Of a DNA stretch of 64,000 nt, positions 10,371-18,953 are shown in pieces. The position numbers and the translations under genes are program-made. The notes beneath the pieces were generated by a model. The model ran no database searches. It had not been told where the DNA came from and saw only the letters and a list, made by a program, of their open reading frames with translations. Every line of letters starts with the position of its first letter. Position 1 is the first letter of the stretch. The DNA is from Bradyrhizobium diazoefficiens (GTDB lineage Bacteria; Pseudomonadota; Alphaproteobacteria; Rhizobiales; Xanthobacteraceae), in NCBI RefSeq assembly GCF_018131015.1, contig NZ_JAFCJJ010000020.1, positions 1 through 64,000 on the forward strand. The letters are read 5' to 3'.

Positions 10371-11747
10371 ATGTGCCTGATCCTGGCAGGCAGAAGGTAT
10401 CCGTTTGTGTCCGATGTTTCCGCTACAGCACGATCGTGGGGGCCGTCCGCCGATTTCGGCACGACGCGAAACCTGTGGCTTGCCTGCCTGATCGCGCTGG
10501 TGGCGCTGCTGGCGCTCGGCAATCTCGCCAACGACGCCGCGCTCGACGTGAACTACGGCTGGGACGTCCGCGTCAACTGCGCCGCCGTCGATGCGCATGC
10601 CGGCGGGCTCGATCCCTATTTCGTGAAGAATCTGAAGGGCACGAAACTCTCCTATCCCTATTTGCCGGTGACGCTCGACGCCTTTCGCCCAATATGCGCG
10701 GGCGGCTTTCTCGTCGGTCACCACCGCGGCGTCTTCGTCCTGCTCGCTCTGCTTTGCGGCCTCGTGCTGCCCGGTCCCGGAGGCAGGCGCGCGAGCCTGC
10801 GCGAGGTCGGGCTGAGGTGCCTCTGGACGTTCGGCGCCTTCGTCGGCTTCGAATGGGTTTTGGCCTCGGGGAATTTTGCCATTCTCGGCGCCATGCTGAC
10901 GGCGATCGCCCTTGCGCTGCTGCTTCGATCCGCCGCGCGCGAAGACCGGCCCGACGCCCGTCATGTCGCGGGCGCGGGCCTGCTGGGCCTCGTGATGTCG
11001 TTCAAGCTGGTGTTCTGCCCGCTGCTCGCCGCGCTCTATCTGCTGCCGCTGCCGCGCCGGCAGAAGCTCGTCCTGCTCGCGGTCGCGGGCGCCGCGTTCG
11101 TGCTCCCGATCCTGATCTCGCTGGCGTTCTATCCGGACCTGTTCGCGAGCTGGCTGCTCGCGATCACGGGTGGGATCCCCAATCAGCACGGGGTCCAGCT
11201 CGAGGAGACCAATCCGTCGCTGCTGCTGCTGGCGCAAAGCGTCGTCGGCCAGCTCGGACTTCCCGACAGCAAGCCGCTCGTGTTCGCGATCTACGTGTTC
11301 GTGGCGTTCGCGCTCGTGCTGGCACCGCTGGTCTGGTCGGTGTGGCCCGCGATCCGCGGCGGTGAAGGATCGTTACTCGTGCGCCTCGACCGCTGGCTGA
11401 TCGATCATCCGCTGGATGCGATGCGCCTTACGGTGCTCGCGATGTACGGGCTCTATCTCTGCTCGCCGCGCCTGAAGGAATATGCCTTCCTCGAGCTCGC
11501 GGTCTATGCCGCCATCCTCATCGTCGATCTTCCGGCCGCAGCCCTTGCCGCGGTCCTGACCATCGGCATCGCCGTGCCGACAGGCCTGTCGCTCTCGGGG
11601 GCCTCGATCGAAGGCAGCTTCGTCCAGGTCGCGGTCGCGCTGATCTGTTTCTGGATATTGCTGTCAGTGGACTCCGCGCGGTCAGCTCTCGTGGTGCGGG
11701 CAGCCGGGGTCGAACCGGCACAGCGCTTGCGCACCGAGGGATTTTAA
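10371..11747 (+). CDS. GT87/DUF2029-like integral membrane protein
   Basis: A 458-aa membrane protein with about ten hydrophobic helices. It begins with an acidic periplasmic loop after helix 1 (YGWDVRVNCAAVDAHAGG), as expected for mannosyltransferase-like GT-C proteins of the DUF2029 family. The segment ASGNFAILG resembles the conserved G/Q-N loop of that family. Start is uncertain: ATG 10371, or GTG at 10407 with aagg upstream. The last 18 codons run antisense through the tRNA-Leu gene, so the present C-terminus may be a read-through of an older shorter end. Assignment to GT87 is moderate. Confidence 0.7.
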   Translation: MCLILAGRRYPFVSDVSATARSWGPSADFGTTRNLWLACLIALVALLALGNLANDAALDVNYGWDVRVNCAAVDAHAGGLDPYFVKNLKGTKLSYPYLPVTLDAFRPICAGGFLVGHHRGVFVLLALLCGLVLPGPGGRRASLREVGLRCLWTFGAFVGFEWVLASGNFAILGAMLTAIALALLLRSAAREDRPDARHVAGAGLLGLVMSFKLVFCPLLAALYLLPLPRRQKLVLLAVAGAAFVLPILISLAFYPDLFASWLLAITGGIPNQHGVQLEETNPSLLLLAQSVVGQLGLPDSKPLVFAIYVFVAFALVLAPLVWSVWPAIRGGEGSLLVRLDRWLIDHPLDAMRLTVLAMYGLYLCSPRLKEYAFLELAVYAAILIVDLPAAALAAVLTIGIAVPTGLSLSGASIEGSFVQVAVALICFWILLSVDSARSALVVRAAGVEPAQRLRTEGF

Positions 11748-11780
11748 GTCCCTTGCGTCTACCAATTCCGCCATGCCCGC
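11692..11780 (-). tRNA. tRNA-Leu (anticodon UAA)
   Basis: A complete class II tRNA of 89 bases with CCA encoded. The acceptor stem is perfect (gcgggca / tgcccgc), the D-loop has ttggtaga, the anticodon loop reads ct-taa-aa, the variable arm is long (cggtgcgcaagcgctg), and the T-loop is ttcgacc. It serves as the flank of the adjacent integrase-bearing island. The upstream membrane-protein reading frame overlaps it on the opposite strand by 56 bases. Confidence 0.97.
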
Positions 11781-11860
11781 CGCGTTGATTTGTCTAGAGA
11801 AATTGCCATTTGCGGGCAAGTGTTTTGCAGCCATTCCCTCGCTGTTTTGCAAATGGCTGT

Positions 11861-12985
11861 TCATGGCTTGTCCTTCACACGCTCGAAGGCCCTGATCACG
11901 TTGACCTCACGCTCGACGTGCCGGGTGTAGTGCTTGCCCATGCTTTCGGATTCATCGCCAAGCAGGTCAGCGACCTCGCCGTCGCTGGCGCCGTTGCGCT
12001 TCCACCATGCCGCGTAGGTGACTCGTAGGCCGTGCAGGGTGGTTCCGGCGCCGATCACACCATCACGCTCGAAACCCCGCAGGAAGCGACTGACGCGGGT
12101 CTGCATCTCCTTTTCGGACTGCCAGGGCGTGCCATCGTCGCGCACGGCGATCAGGCCATCGGAGCGCTTCACCTTGAGGCCGGCTATAAAGGTCTGGAAC
12201 TCAGGCAGCACCGGCATGAACACCCATTTGTTGTTCTTGCGCGCCCTGTAGCGCACAGCCTTGCCGGTGTGCTTGTGATCGAAGAATTGCTTCCTGTTCA
12301 GCTCGACGATGGTCTGCCCGCGGACACCGACATAGCGGGCCAGCATCAAGCAGATCTTGACCTCCATCGGCGCGCGCGCAAGTGCGGCCGGCAGCTCATC
12401 CGAAAACCACTCACGATTAGAGTTGGGATCGGCGGTGTGGGCCTTATCCATGCCGAGACAGGGATTCCTAAGCATCTTCCCGCGCTTTACGGCCTGCCGG
12501 AAGGCGGACGATAGAGCCGCGATCATTTGGTCGGCGAAGCGCGGCCACTTCCTCACGGCGCACCTGTCTCGCTGGTCGTAGAGATCTGGGGTGGTGATGT
12601 CGGCGAGCGGGTAGTCGAACTCGGGCCGCAGATACTCGAAAGCATCGAGGTAGTCGTCGCGCGTGGCCTTGGCCAGCTTCTGGTGCCACTTCGGGTAGCC
12701 ATCCTCCAACGCACCGGCCTCGGCGAGAGCCTGCTTTCGGTTGCGATCGATGTCGCCGTTTGTGTACCAGTGAATGAGACCTCCGAGCGTCTCGGCGCCG
12801 AAGCTTGCGGCGGCACGCGAGAGTACTCGCGGACGGTTGTAGATCTGGATCATGTCGGGATCGGCGAGCCGTTGCAGCAACTGCTCGCGCGTGCCTTCAA
12901 AGCCCTTGATCAATGCCTCGCCACCTTTGCGAGGGCAGGGGGTGCGAGATCGCGGTTGCGGCTGAGGACGGGTATGGGCTATCAA
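11861..12985 (-). CDS. site-specific tyrosine recombinase (phage/island integrase)
   Basis: A 374-aa integrase. The C-terminal catalytic domain has Arg I in YVGVRGQTIVEL, the box II His-x-x-Arg in HGLRVTYA, and the nucleophile Tyr in SMGKHYTRHVE. A SAM-like core-binding domain occupies about residues 85-190. It lies 80 bases from tRNA-Leu, on the 5' side of the tRNA, and reads towards it. The first 20-25 residues are rich in Pro/Arg, and a later start is possible. It likely catalysed insertion of the genetic element whose remains extend to 16.26 kb. Catalytic residues look intact. Confidence 0.9.
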   Translation of the reverse strand: MIAHTRPQPQPRSRTPCPRKGGEALIKGFEGTREQLLQRLADPDMIQIYNRPRVLSRAAASFGAETLGGLIHWYTNGDIDRNRKQALAEAGALEDGYPKWHQKLAKATRDDYLDAFEYLRPEFDYPLADITTPDLYDQRDRCAVRKWPRFADQMIAALSSAFRQAVKRGKMLRNPCLGMDKAHTADPNSNREWFSDELPAALARAPMEVKICLMLARYVGVRGQTIVELNRKQFFDHKHTGKAVRYRARKNNKWVFMPVLPEFQTFIAGLKVKRSDGLIAVRDDGTPWQSEKEMQTRVSRFLRGFERDGVIGAGTTLHGLRVTYAAWWKRNGASDGEVADLLGDESESMGKHYTRHVEREVNVIRAFERVKDKP

Positions 12986-13618
12986 AAGCGGCCGACGACC
13001 GGCGGCAAGGGGTTTTACGATTCAGCGGATTTGAGCCAAGTCAAAATCCCGCGCACGACACCGGTTAGTATCCGGCGATAGGTAAGCTTCCAGAGTGTCC
13101 GGTGTGCCCAAATGCAAGAAACCGATGACATTCACGCCGGGGACAAGAACACTGATCTTGTCTGTGCGAGATGTGAGGAGGCAGAACGGAGTTAGATGGG
13201 CGCTAACCGGCAGCATGTATTGCTCTGCGGCTGATTACGTCGAATCGAATGAAATGAAGCGAAGCGTGCAGCAATGGAACGGATGGCCCTCCTACAGTTG
13301 CTGGCCGACGAGCAGGCTGCCCAAATGTGGCGCGGCAAAAAGAACTGATCGCCGACAGATCGGCAGGGCCACGACACTACCCAAGCTCGTGATGTGTTGG
13401 CCTCAATGACGGCTACGCACGAGCCGCATGCACAGTATAGAGAGCTTCTTCTGAAACAGCTGTCCAAGTGCCGTAGGCCGCGCGGGTGAGTGGGCGTCAC
13501 GATGGTTTCAGCGTCGCCTTTCGCCACGGGCGGGTGGTGAGGCCCATCGCAGCGGGGTGCTTTCCAACACCTGTCCAGACTGCGACCTACTTGGTCGAGG
13601 CCTGGGGGCCTCCGCTCG
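12986..13618. other. island segment without a convincing gene
   Basis: No reading frame here has persuasive protein-like sequence. A frame at 13274-13489 on the plus strand encodes a plausible Ala/Leu/Gln-rich peptide (MERMALLQLLADEQ) but has an in-frame stop at 13346-13348. It may be the remnant of a small gene. The stretch is probably decayed mobile DNA. Confidence 0.5.
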
Positions 13619-13963
13619 TCAGTTGTCCTCTAGCATCAGTCGCAGGTAGATGTCAGTACTTGCAATGGCTCCATGATCGGGCGTCACGACACTCACGTCT
13701 ATAACATGCAGGGATTTGGGTCGGTCATAAAAGTACTTGATATTCCAGACGAGACCGAAGTCGGGCGTGACGATGAAATCGACGGAACTAAGCGCCTGCG
13801 TGATCAACTTCACCGCGTCGCGATTGCTCATAGGCGGAAGCAACAAACTGTCGATCAGGACGGCCAGTGACAATCCGTCGTTCAACATGACCCGCGCGAT
13901 GTCGTCGCCGTGGACTGTCCTGAGAGCAGTGACGATCCGTGCTACTGTATCGGGGTCCCGCAT
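13619..13963 (-). CDS. hypothetical 114-aa island protein
   Basis: A 114-aa soluble protein of normal amino-acid balance (MRDPDTVARIVTALRT at the N-terminus, acidic LMLEDN end). It contains no Cys clusters and no membrane segments. The pattern of alternating hydrophobics suggests an alpha/beta fold, and I recognise no family. It lies alone in the degraded island between the intact integrase and the integrase fragment. Its codon use is less GC-rich than that of the flanking core genes, in keeping with acquisition. Confidence 0.55.
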   Translation of the reverse strand: MRDPDTVARIVTALRTVHGDDIARVMLNDGLSLAVLIDSLLLPPMSNRDAVKLITQALSSVDFIVTPDFGLVWNIKYFYDRPKSLHVIDVSVVTPDHGAIASTDIYLRLMLEDN

Positions 13964-14490
13964 TCCGCAGTCTTACGCCTAACTTTCGCCGCGCCGTCGC
14001 TTACAGCGACCACCGCCGCGCCTTGGGCGGGGCTCTTCCTTATCGACGGCGGGAGGTCGGCCCCGACGCTGGGGCTGGGGACTGGATAGCGCCGGAGCCG
14101 CTGTCTCCCCTGCGCCGACGAACGGAGCTATTGGAGGTAGGACATCCGCCAGCGTCAGACGGTCAATGCTGCCTTCACCGGGCGGTTCCCGCAATGCAGT
14201 TTGTGCCGTTCGGTGTTGCCAAAAACGGAAAGCCCTTTGCCGCTGGTGGATTCGCTGGAACAGTTGTTGTGCAAAGGGAATTCAACCATAGTATGCGGGT
14301 GAATTAGTCCGAGGCGCGTGCCATGCTGTTCGACCGTCTCTTCGCGACGCTCGTCGTCCTGTCAGCCTTATTCTCCAGCGCGATGATTGGAGTCATCCTG
14401 ATAGCGCTCTGATGTGGAAGGCTCATGTCCTGCGGTGCGGCCTACGCCGCGCCCGCCGGGTGATGTTGTAGAGGTTGCCCAATAGGCTGA
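13964..14490. other. island segment, one possible 29-aa membrane peptide
   Basis: No confident gene. At 14323-14412 (+) a 29-codon frame encodes a hydrophobic peptide (starts MLFDRLFATL, ends VILIAL) that could be a single-span micropeptide, but its ribosome site is weak. A 71-codon Pro/Arg-rich frame on the minus strand at 13979-14194 is likely a GC artefact. Confidence 0.35.
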
Positions 14491-14685
14491 CTAGCGCTTC
14501 CTAAAAGTACTTAGCTTGCGCATGTAGTAGCCCTGCGCCTGAACGGCGAGCTCGATTTCCTCGCTAACACTCACCACCTTGCGCTTCTTCTTCCGCCATT
14601 TGCGCGATGTGTCAGAAAGCGGAATTGGCAAACCTTTGCGCACGACCAACATGGCGCGTTTGTCATTCAGGTAAACGTCGAACAT
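14491..14685 (-). CDS. small conserved hypothetical protein, 64 aa
   Basis: A 64-aa basic protein (MFDVYLNDKRAMLVVRKG, then a Lys/Arg-rich stretch, then a QGYYMRKL end). I recognise it as a kind of small protein often found in several copies in Bradyrhizobium genomes; its function is unknown. The lysine-rich middle (KWRKKKRKV) could bind nucleic acid, which is only a guess. It sits in the island with no co-directional partner. Confidence 0.65.
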   Translation of the reverse strand: MFDVYLNDKRAMLVVRKGLPIPLSDTSRKWRKKKRKVVSVSEEIELAVQAQGYYMRKLSTFRKR

Positions 14686-15033
14686 TTTAGGCCCCCCGGC
14701 CGGATGTCACGATACCGCGAAGAGCAGAATTATTCCAGACCAAGGCGCGATCTGGGCTGCAACGCAGCAATCCAGCGGCGAATTGCAAGGTCGGTAAAGG
14801 CGGTCAAGCAGCGGTTGCGGCCGTGAACGTCCAGGACGCAAGTCGCGTCCTGCGCCCATGGCGGACGTTCGCAGTCGGCTCAGACCCGGATTGTTCCTGT
14901 TCAAAGTGGAAAGTCGGCCCCAGCTATTTCCGCAAAACCCAACTTATGACATGGCGATCAAGATCTATCGGGCATAGAGTTACTCCATCACAGCCCGGAT
15001 CGTGGCTTTATCTGTGATGAGAACGCCGGTTGC

Positions 15034-15073
15034 GCTCCCGCCTTCCTCTAAGGGCTCCCGCCTTCCTCTAAGG
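15034..15073. repeat. perfect tandem duplication of 20 bp
   Basis: The 20-base unit beginning gctcccgcc and ending ctctaagg occurs twice back to back, ending at the ribosome site of the following small gene. The second copy supplies part of that site (aagg-gaaaggag). The 14686-15087 stretch holds no other feature I can support. Confidence 0.85.
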
Positions 15074-15087
15074 GAAAGGAGTGCGCC

Positions 15088-15290
15088 ATGTTCATACGGC
15101 GGCGTTTCAAGCAATCCCAATCCCTTGAAGAACGGCTCGCATCGTTCGCCAAGGAAGCGCGCGAAACGGCGAGGCTTCTTCCACAGGGCGCGCGGTGAAG
15201 GACGAGTTGCTTCGCAAGGCACGACAGGCCGAGACGGCATCTCATCTGAACGAGTGGGTCCACTCTTCAGGCTTGCATCCGCCGAAGTAA
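15088..15290 (+). pseudogene. frameshifted small conserved protein (paralogue of the gene at 36170)
   Basis: A strong ribosome site (aaggaaaggag-like) precedes an ATG. The frame reads MFIRRRFKQSQSLEERLASF and stops at 15196-15198 after 36 codons. The rest of the same protein (KDELLRKARQAE ... GLHPPK) continues in the next frame to the TAA at 15288-15290. Removing one C from the gcgcgg run near 15190-15195 restores one 66-aa frame. The intact paralogue at 36170 has the same RRRFKQ-SLE-RLA-FA layout. It is either a decayed gene, a sequencing error or a functional 36-aa truncation. The DUF6894 gene follows 8 bases later. Confidence 0.65.
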
Positions 15291-15298
15291 GGCACGCG

Positions 15299-15541
15299 AT
15301 GACCCATTTCTTCTTTGACCTGCGCTCCGCGCACAACTTCTCGCGGGACCGGGACGGCATGGAACTGCCGGACGACGAAGCAGCGCACGATATAGCACTC
15401 GGCGCACTTACCGACGCCGCCCGCGAGGCGGTCACAGAGGGCGCGACGGGTCAGCAATTCGCCGTCGAAGTTCGCAATGGCGTCGGGCCCATTCTCGAAG
15501 TCAGCGCTGTGTTCAGTTCCAGGATTTTCAGAAGGCAGTAG
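15299..15541 (+). CDS. DUF6894 family protein, 80 aa
   Basis: An 80-aa protein beginning MTHFFFDLRS, with the family pattern of an acidic ELPDDEAAHD segment, an Ala-rich helix (ALGALTDAAREAV) and an FAVEVRN-GPILEVS strand pair. DUF6894 proteins are frequent in Bradyrhizobium and Methylobacterium and have no known function. It lies 8 bases after the frameshifted small gene, so the two were probably co-transcribed. The longer upstream extension of the frame overlaps that small gene and is not used. Confidence 0.8.
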   Translation: MTHFFFDLRSAHNFSRDRDGMELPDDEAAHDIALGALTDAAREAVTEGATGQQFAVEVRNGVGPILEVSAVFSSRIFRRQ

Positions 15542-15837
15542 CGCGGCCCCACTTCGGCCGCGGTTAGTCGTATGCCGTTGCCACACAGGCGGCGTAGCGC
15601 GAGTCACCGGTGCGTTTTTCGCATGCGGGCGGGCAGGTCGCGCGCGCTTGGGCGCGCCCGGGTGCTGATCGCGGAAATCCGCTGCAGGGACAGCACCAAC
15701 TGCGCATTTTGACACCGAGCTGTACACCAGCGCAGCGAGTCTTTGAAAATATTGATGATTTTTGCCTATGTACGTCCCTGCGCAGGGGAATGCGAAAACC
15801 CCCAGAATGGACCTGGCTCGCCGGAAGGCTCAGTTGA

Positions 15838-16260
15838 TCAGGCGGCGAGCCCTCGCTCCTCCGGTTTCAGGCAGTTCGCGTCAGGCGGCCCGATGATCCG
15901 CCTCAGCTCTGCGGCGACCCCTTCCAGCACCGCCCGCTTTTCCTTCATCCGCTTGGAGTGATTGTAGACCTTGCCGGTGACGGTCGGCACGATCACGTCC
16001 CCCTTCTTGCTGACGGCATGGTCAAGGCACTTTGCGATGGCGGCGTCATCGAAGCCGAGATCTCCCACAAGGGTCGCCGCCGTCCGGCGGAGATCGTGCG
16101 GCGTGAACGGCTTGAGGCCGAGCAGCTCGCAAAGTCCAGCAGTCTTGGTCTTATCCTTGTTCGTCTCGTACTTGGTGCCGCGCAGCGCGTCGGCCATCGC
16201 CTTGCGATTGATCGGCTGCCCCTTGTACATGGGGCTCTCAAAAACAAACTGCTGATCATC
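15838..16260 (-). pseudogene. C-terminal remnant of a P4-type tyrosine integrase
   Basis: About 140 codons of an integrase catalytic domain. The frame can be followed from about 16260 (DDQQFVFES) through MYKGQPIN to the stop at 15838. It retains the box II motif HDLRRTAAT, a later His in CLDHAV, and the Tyr nucleophile in VYNHSKRMKEKR. The N-terminal DUF4102 and core-binding parts, and Arg I, are absent. It is directly joined to a truncated fdhD at about 16256-16262. The fragment cannot be an active recombinase. It is a different lineage from the intact integrase at 11861. Confidence 0.85.
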
Positions 16261-16471
16261 CGAGGCTGAAGCCGAGCGCGAGGTCGGTGAGATCGGACGG
16301 CGTGGCCATGAGAACAGCTATTGTCGTTCCGTCAAACACGAGTGCGACGGGACATTCCTCGGCAATGACGCGCTCGTCCCGCATGCCCCGCGATGTCAGC
16401 CGGGGCATCGTGATCCAAGCTGTCGGCGCGGAGGCGTGATCGCGTTTGGCGGAGCGGGAGCCGTGCATCAT
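16256..16471 (-). pseudogene. fdhD: truncated fdhD (formate dehydrogenase accessory sulfurtransferase)
   Basis: The first 71 codons match the N-terminal part of FdhD: after a variable leader (MMHGSRSAKRD) comes ERVIAEECPVALVFDGTT, then AVLMATPSDLTDLALGFSL, where FdhD proteins normally continue into TEGI. Here the frame hits a stop at 16256-16258 inside integrase sequence. About 75% of the protein is lost, including the catalytic Cys-x-x-Cys loop and the C-terminal domain. FdhD hands sulfur to the molybdenum cofactor of formate dehydrogenases. The remnant is divergent from the FdhF/YdeP-type gene, its expected partner. Confidence 0.88.
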
Positions 16472-16585
16472 GTTCGTCCTGCGACGAAGTATCGACGCCT
16501 CAATGGGCGCAATGTTCCCATTGTGGAGGAACCAGCGCCGCTGCCTTCCGTTTTCGGTGCGGGGCTTGCAATCGAAGGGCCCGTC

Positions 16586-18907
16586 ATGCGGCAAAAAGCA
16601 AAAGTCAAAATCTATGATGCACCGGCCGGTGGCTGGGGCTCGCTCAACGCCGTCATGCACATCCTCACGCAGGAAGAGGTTGCGATCCTCGGCAGCGAGA
16701 TCCTGCTGAAGCAGAACAAATCCGGGGGTTACATGTGCGTGAGCTGCTCCTGGGCCAAGCCAGCACACCCACGTCCCTTCGAGTTCTGCGAGAACGGAGC
16801 CAAGGCGACCGCGTGGGAAATCACTGGCAAGACCGTCACGCCTGAATTTTTCGCGCAGCATACGCTGCAGGAGCTTCGAACATGGTCCGACCACCAACTG
16901 GAAGAGCAGGGGCGGCTGACGGATCCGATGCGCTACGATCCCGCCAGTGACAAATATGTCGCGGTCGACTGGAGTGAGGCGTTCCGGGAGATCGGCGGCG
17001 AGCTGAACAAGCTCGATCCCCGCTCGGTCATCATGTACACGTCCGGCCGGGCTTCGCTGGAAGCCAGCTACATGTACCAGCTGTTCGGCCGGATGTACGG
17101 CACCAGCAATTTTCCCGACAGCTCCAACATGTGCCACGAGACGACCTCGGTGGCGCTGCCGCAGGTGATCGGCGTTCCCGTCGGCACCGTCCAGCTCAAG
17201 GATTTCGACGACACCGACTGCATCTTCTTCTTCGGCCAAAACACCACGACGAACGCGCCGCGCATGCTGCATCCGTTGCAGGAGGCAGCCCAGCGCGGCG
17301 TGCCGATCGTGACTTTCAATCCGCTACGCGAACGGGGGCTCGAACGGTTCGTCAATCCCCAGAGTCCCGTTCAGATGATTGCGGGCGGTACCCGCATCAG
17401 CTCGCAGTATCACCAGGTGCGCGTCGGCGGCGATGCGGCGGCGATCGTTGGGATCTGCAAATGGGTGATTGAGGTGGACGATCGCGCAGTCAAGTATGGC
17501 GAGCCGCGCATGGTTGATATCGACTTCATCACGCAGCATACGAGCGGCTTCGATGAGTTCGCCGCGTTCTGTCGCAGCCAGGACTGGAGCGAGATCGAGC
17601 GGGCTTCAGGCCTCACGCGGTCGGCGATGCTCGAGGCGGCGAACGTCTACATGGCCGCCAAGGCGGTGATCGCCAATTACGGCATGGGCGTCACCCAGCA
17701 CAAGCACGGCGTCGAGACCGCCAAGATGATCGTCAATCTGCTGCTGCTGCGCGGCAACATCGGCAAGCCCGGCGCGGGCATCTCGCCGATCCGCGGTCAT
17801 TCCAATGTGCAGGGCCAGCGCACCGTCGGGATCTCCGAGAAGACGAAGCTCGTGCCGCTGGACAAGCTCGCCGAGCTCTACGGCTTCGAGCCGCCGCGCT
17901 GGGACGGGCTGTCGACCGTGGATGCATGCCAGGGCATCCTGAAGGGCGAGGTGCGCGGCTTCGTCAGCCTCGGCGGCAATTTCGTGCGTGCCATTCCCGA
18001 GCGCTCGCTGATGGAGCCCGCCTGGTCCGGCCTGCGCCTGTCGGTGCAGATCGCGACGAAGCTCAACCGCAGCCATATTGTGCCTGGCGAGGTTACTTAT
18101 CTGCTGCCGTGCCTTGGGCGCATCGAGATCGACCAGCAGGCGAGCGGCGCGCAAGCCGTGTCGATGGAGGACTCCACCGCCTGCATCCATGGTTCGCGCG
18201 GTCAGCGCAAGCCGGTGACCGAACATGCCCTGTCGGAGCCCGCGATTATCGCGGGCCTCGCCAAGGCAACGCTGAAGCCCAATTCCAGGGTCGACTGGGA
18301 CGGCTGGATCGCGGACTATTCGCGCGTACGGGACGCCATCGAACGCACCTATCCCGACCAGTTCAAGGACTTCAACAAGCGCATGTTAGAGCCCGGCGGC
18401 TTTCCGCGTCCCCTGGCCGCGCGCGAGCGCAAGTGGAAGACACCGAACGGCAAGGCGAACTTCACGGTCCCCAAGGCCGCCTTCGCGCCGCCAAAGGAGA
18501 GCGACGGCGTCTATGAGCTGATGACCATGCGTGCCGACGGGCAGTTCAATACCACGATCTACAACGAGGACGATCGCTTCCGCGGCATCGCAGGCAGCCG
18601 CTACGTCGTGCTGATGAACCCACTCGACATGGAAGCCGACGGGCTCAAGGCGGGCGATACCGTCACGCTGGTGACGGAAGCCGGCGACAGCGTCGAGCGC
18701 AGCCTGAGCGAGTTGCAGGTCGTGCCCTACGATATCCCGCGCCGGAGCATCGCCGGCTACTACCCCGAGTGCAACGGGCTGATTCCGCTATGGCACTACG
18801 CGGAAGGGAGCAAGGTGCCAGCGGCCAAATCAGTGCCGGTGCGGCTTTTCAAGGACATCCTCCCCGAGATCGTTGAGGGCGGCGAGATGCCGATCTCGGC
18901 CACCTAG
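16586..18907 (+). CDS. FdhF/YdeP family molybdopterin oxidoreductase
   Basis: A 773-aa bis-MGD oxidoreductase of the formate-dehydrogenase-H-like YdeP group. The N-terminal Cys set (CVSCSWAKP...FEFCENG) could bind a 4Fe-4S cluster or be a vestige. SNMCHETTSVAL is the usual cofactor-proximal Cys motif, and GMGVTQHKHGVET, GNIGKPGAGISPIRGHSNVQG and the C-terminal molydopterin-dinucleotide domain (from about residue 640) follow. The ATG at 16586 has gaaggg upstream and begins the normal family N-terminus (KVKIYDAPAGGW). The 50 codons before it are antisense to fdhD. No Tat signal, so cytoplasmic. Substrate unproven. Its adjacent maturation gene fdhD is broken. Confidence 0.9.
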   Translation: MRQKAKVKIYDAPAGGWGSLNAVMHILTQEEVAILGSEILLKQNKSGGYMCVSCSWAKPAHPRPFEFCENGAKATAWEITGKTVTPEFFAQHTLQELRTWSDHQLEEQGRLTDPMRYDPASDKYVAVDWSEAFREIGGELNKLDPRSVIMYTSGRASLEASYMYQLFGRMYGTSNFPDSSNMCHETTSVALPQVIGVPVGTVQLKDFDDTDCIFFFGQNTTTNAPRMLHPLQEAAQRGVPIVTFNPLRERGLERFVNPQSPVQMIAGGTRISSQYHQVRVGGDAAAIVGICKWVIEVDDRAVKYGEPRMVDIDFITQHTSGFDEFAAFCRSQDWSEIERASGLTRSAMLEAANVYMAAKAVIANYGMGVTQHKHGVETAKMIVNLLLLRGNIGKPGAGISPIRGHSNVQGQRTVGISEKTKLVPLDKLAELYGFEPPRWDGLSTVDACQGILKGEVRGFVSLGGNFVRAIPERSLMEPAWSGLRLSVQIATKLNRSHIVPGEVTYLLPCLGRIEIDQQASGAQAVSMEDSTACIHGSRGQRKPVTEHALSEPAIIAGLAKATLKPNSRVDWDGWIADYSRVRDAIERTYPDQFKDFNKRMLEPGGFPRPLAARERKWKTPNGKANFTVPKAAFAPPKESDGVYELMTMRADGQFNTTIYNEDDRFRGIAGSRYVVLMNPLDMEADGLKAGDTVTLVTEAGDSVERSLSELQVVPYDIPRRSIAGYYPECNGLIPLWHYAEGSKVPAAKSVPVRLFKDILPEIVEGGEMPISAT

Positions 18908-18953
18908 CCGAATGCGTTCGACACCACAACCAACTGACAGGACCAACTGATCG

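Noticed and set aside
16472..17272. Upstream extension of the fdhD frame
   Set aside because: It is antisense to the FdhF/YdeP-type gene; the FdhD-like sequence begins only at 16471.
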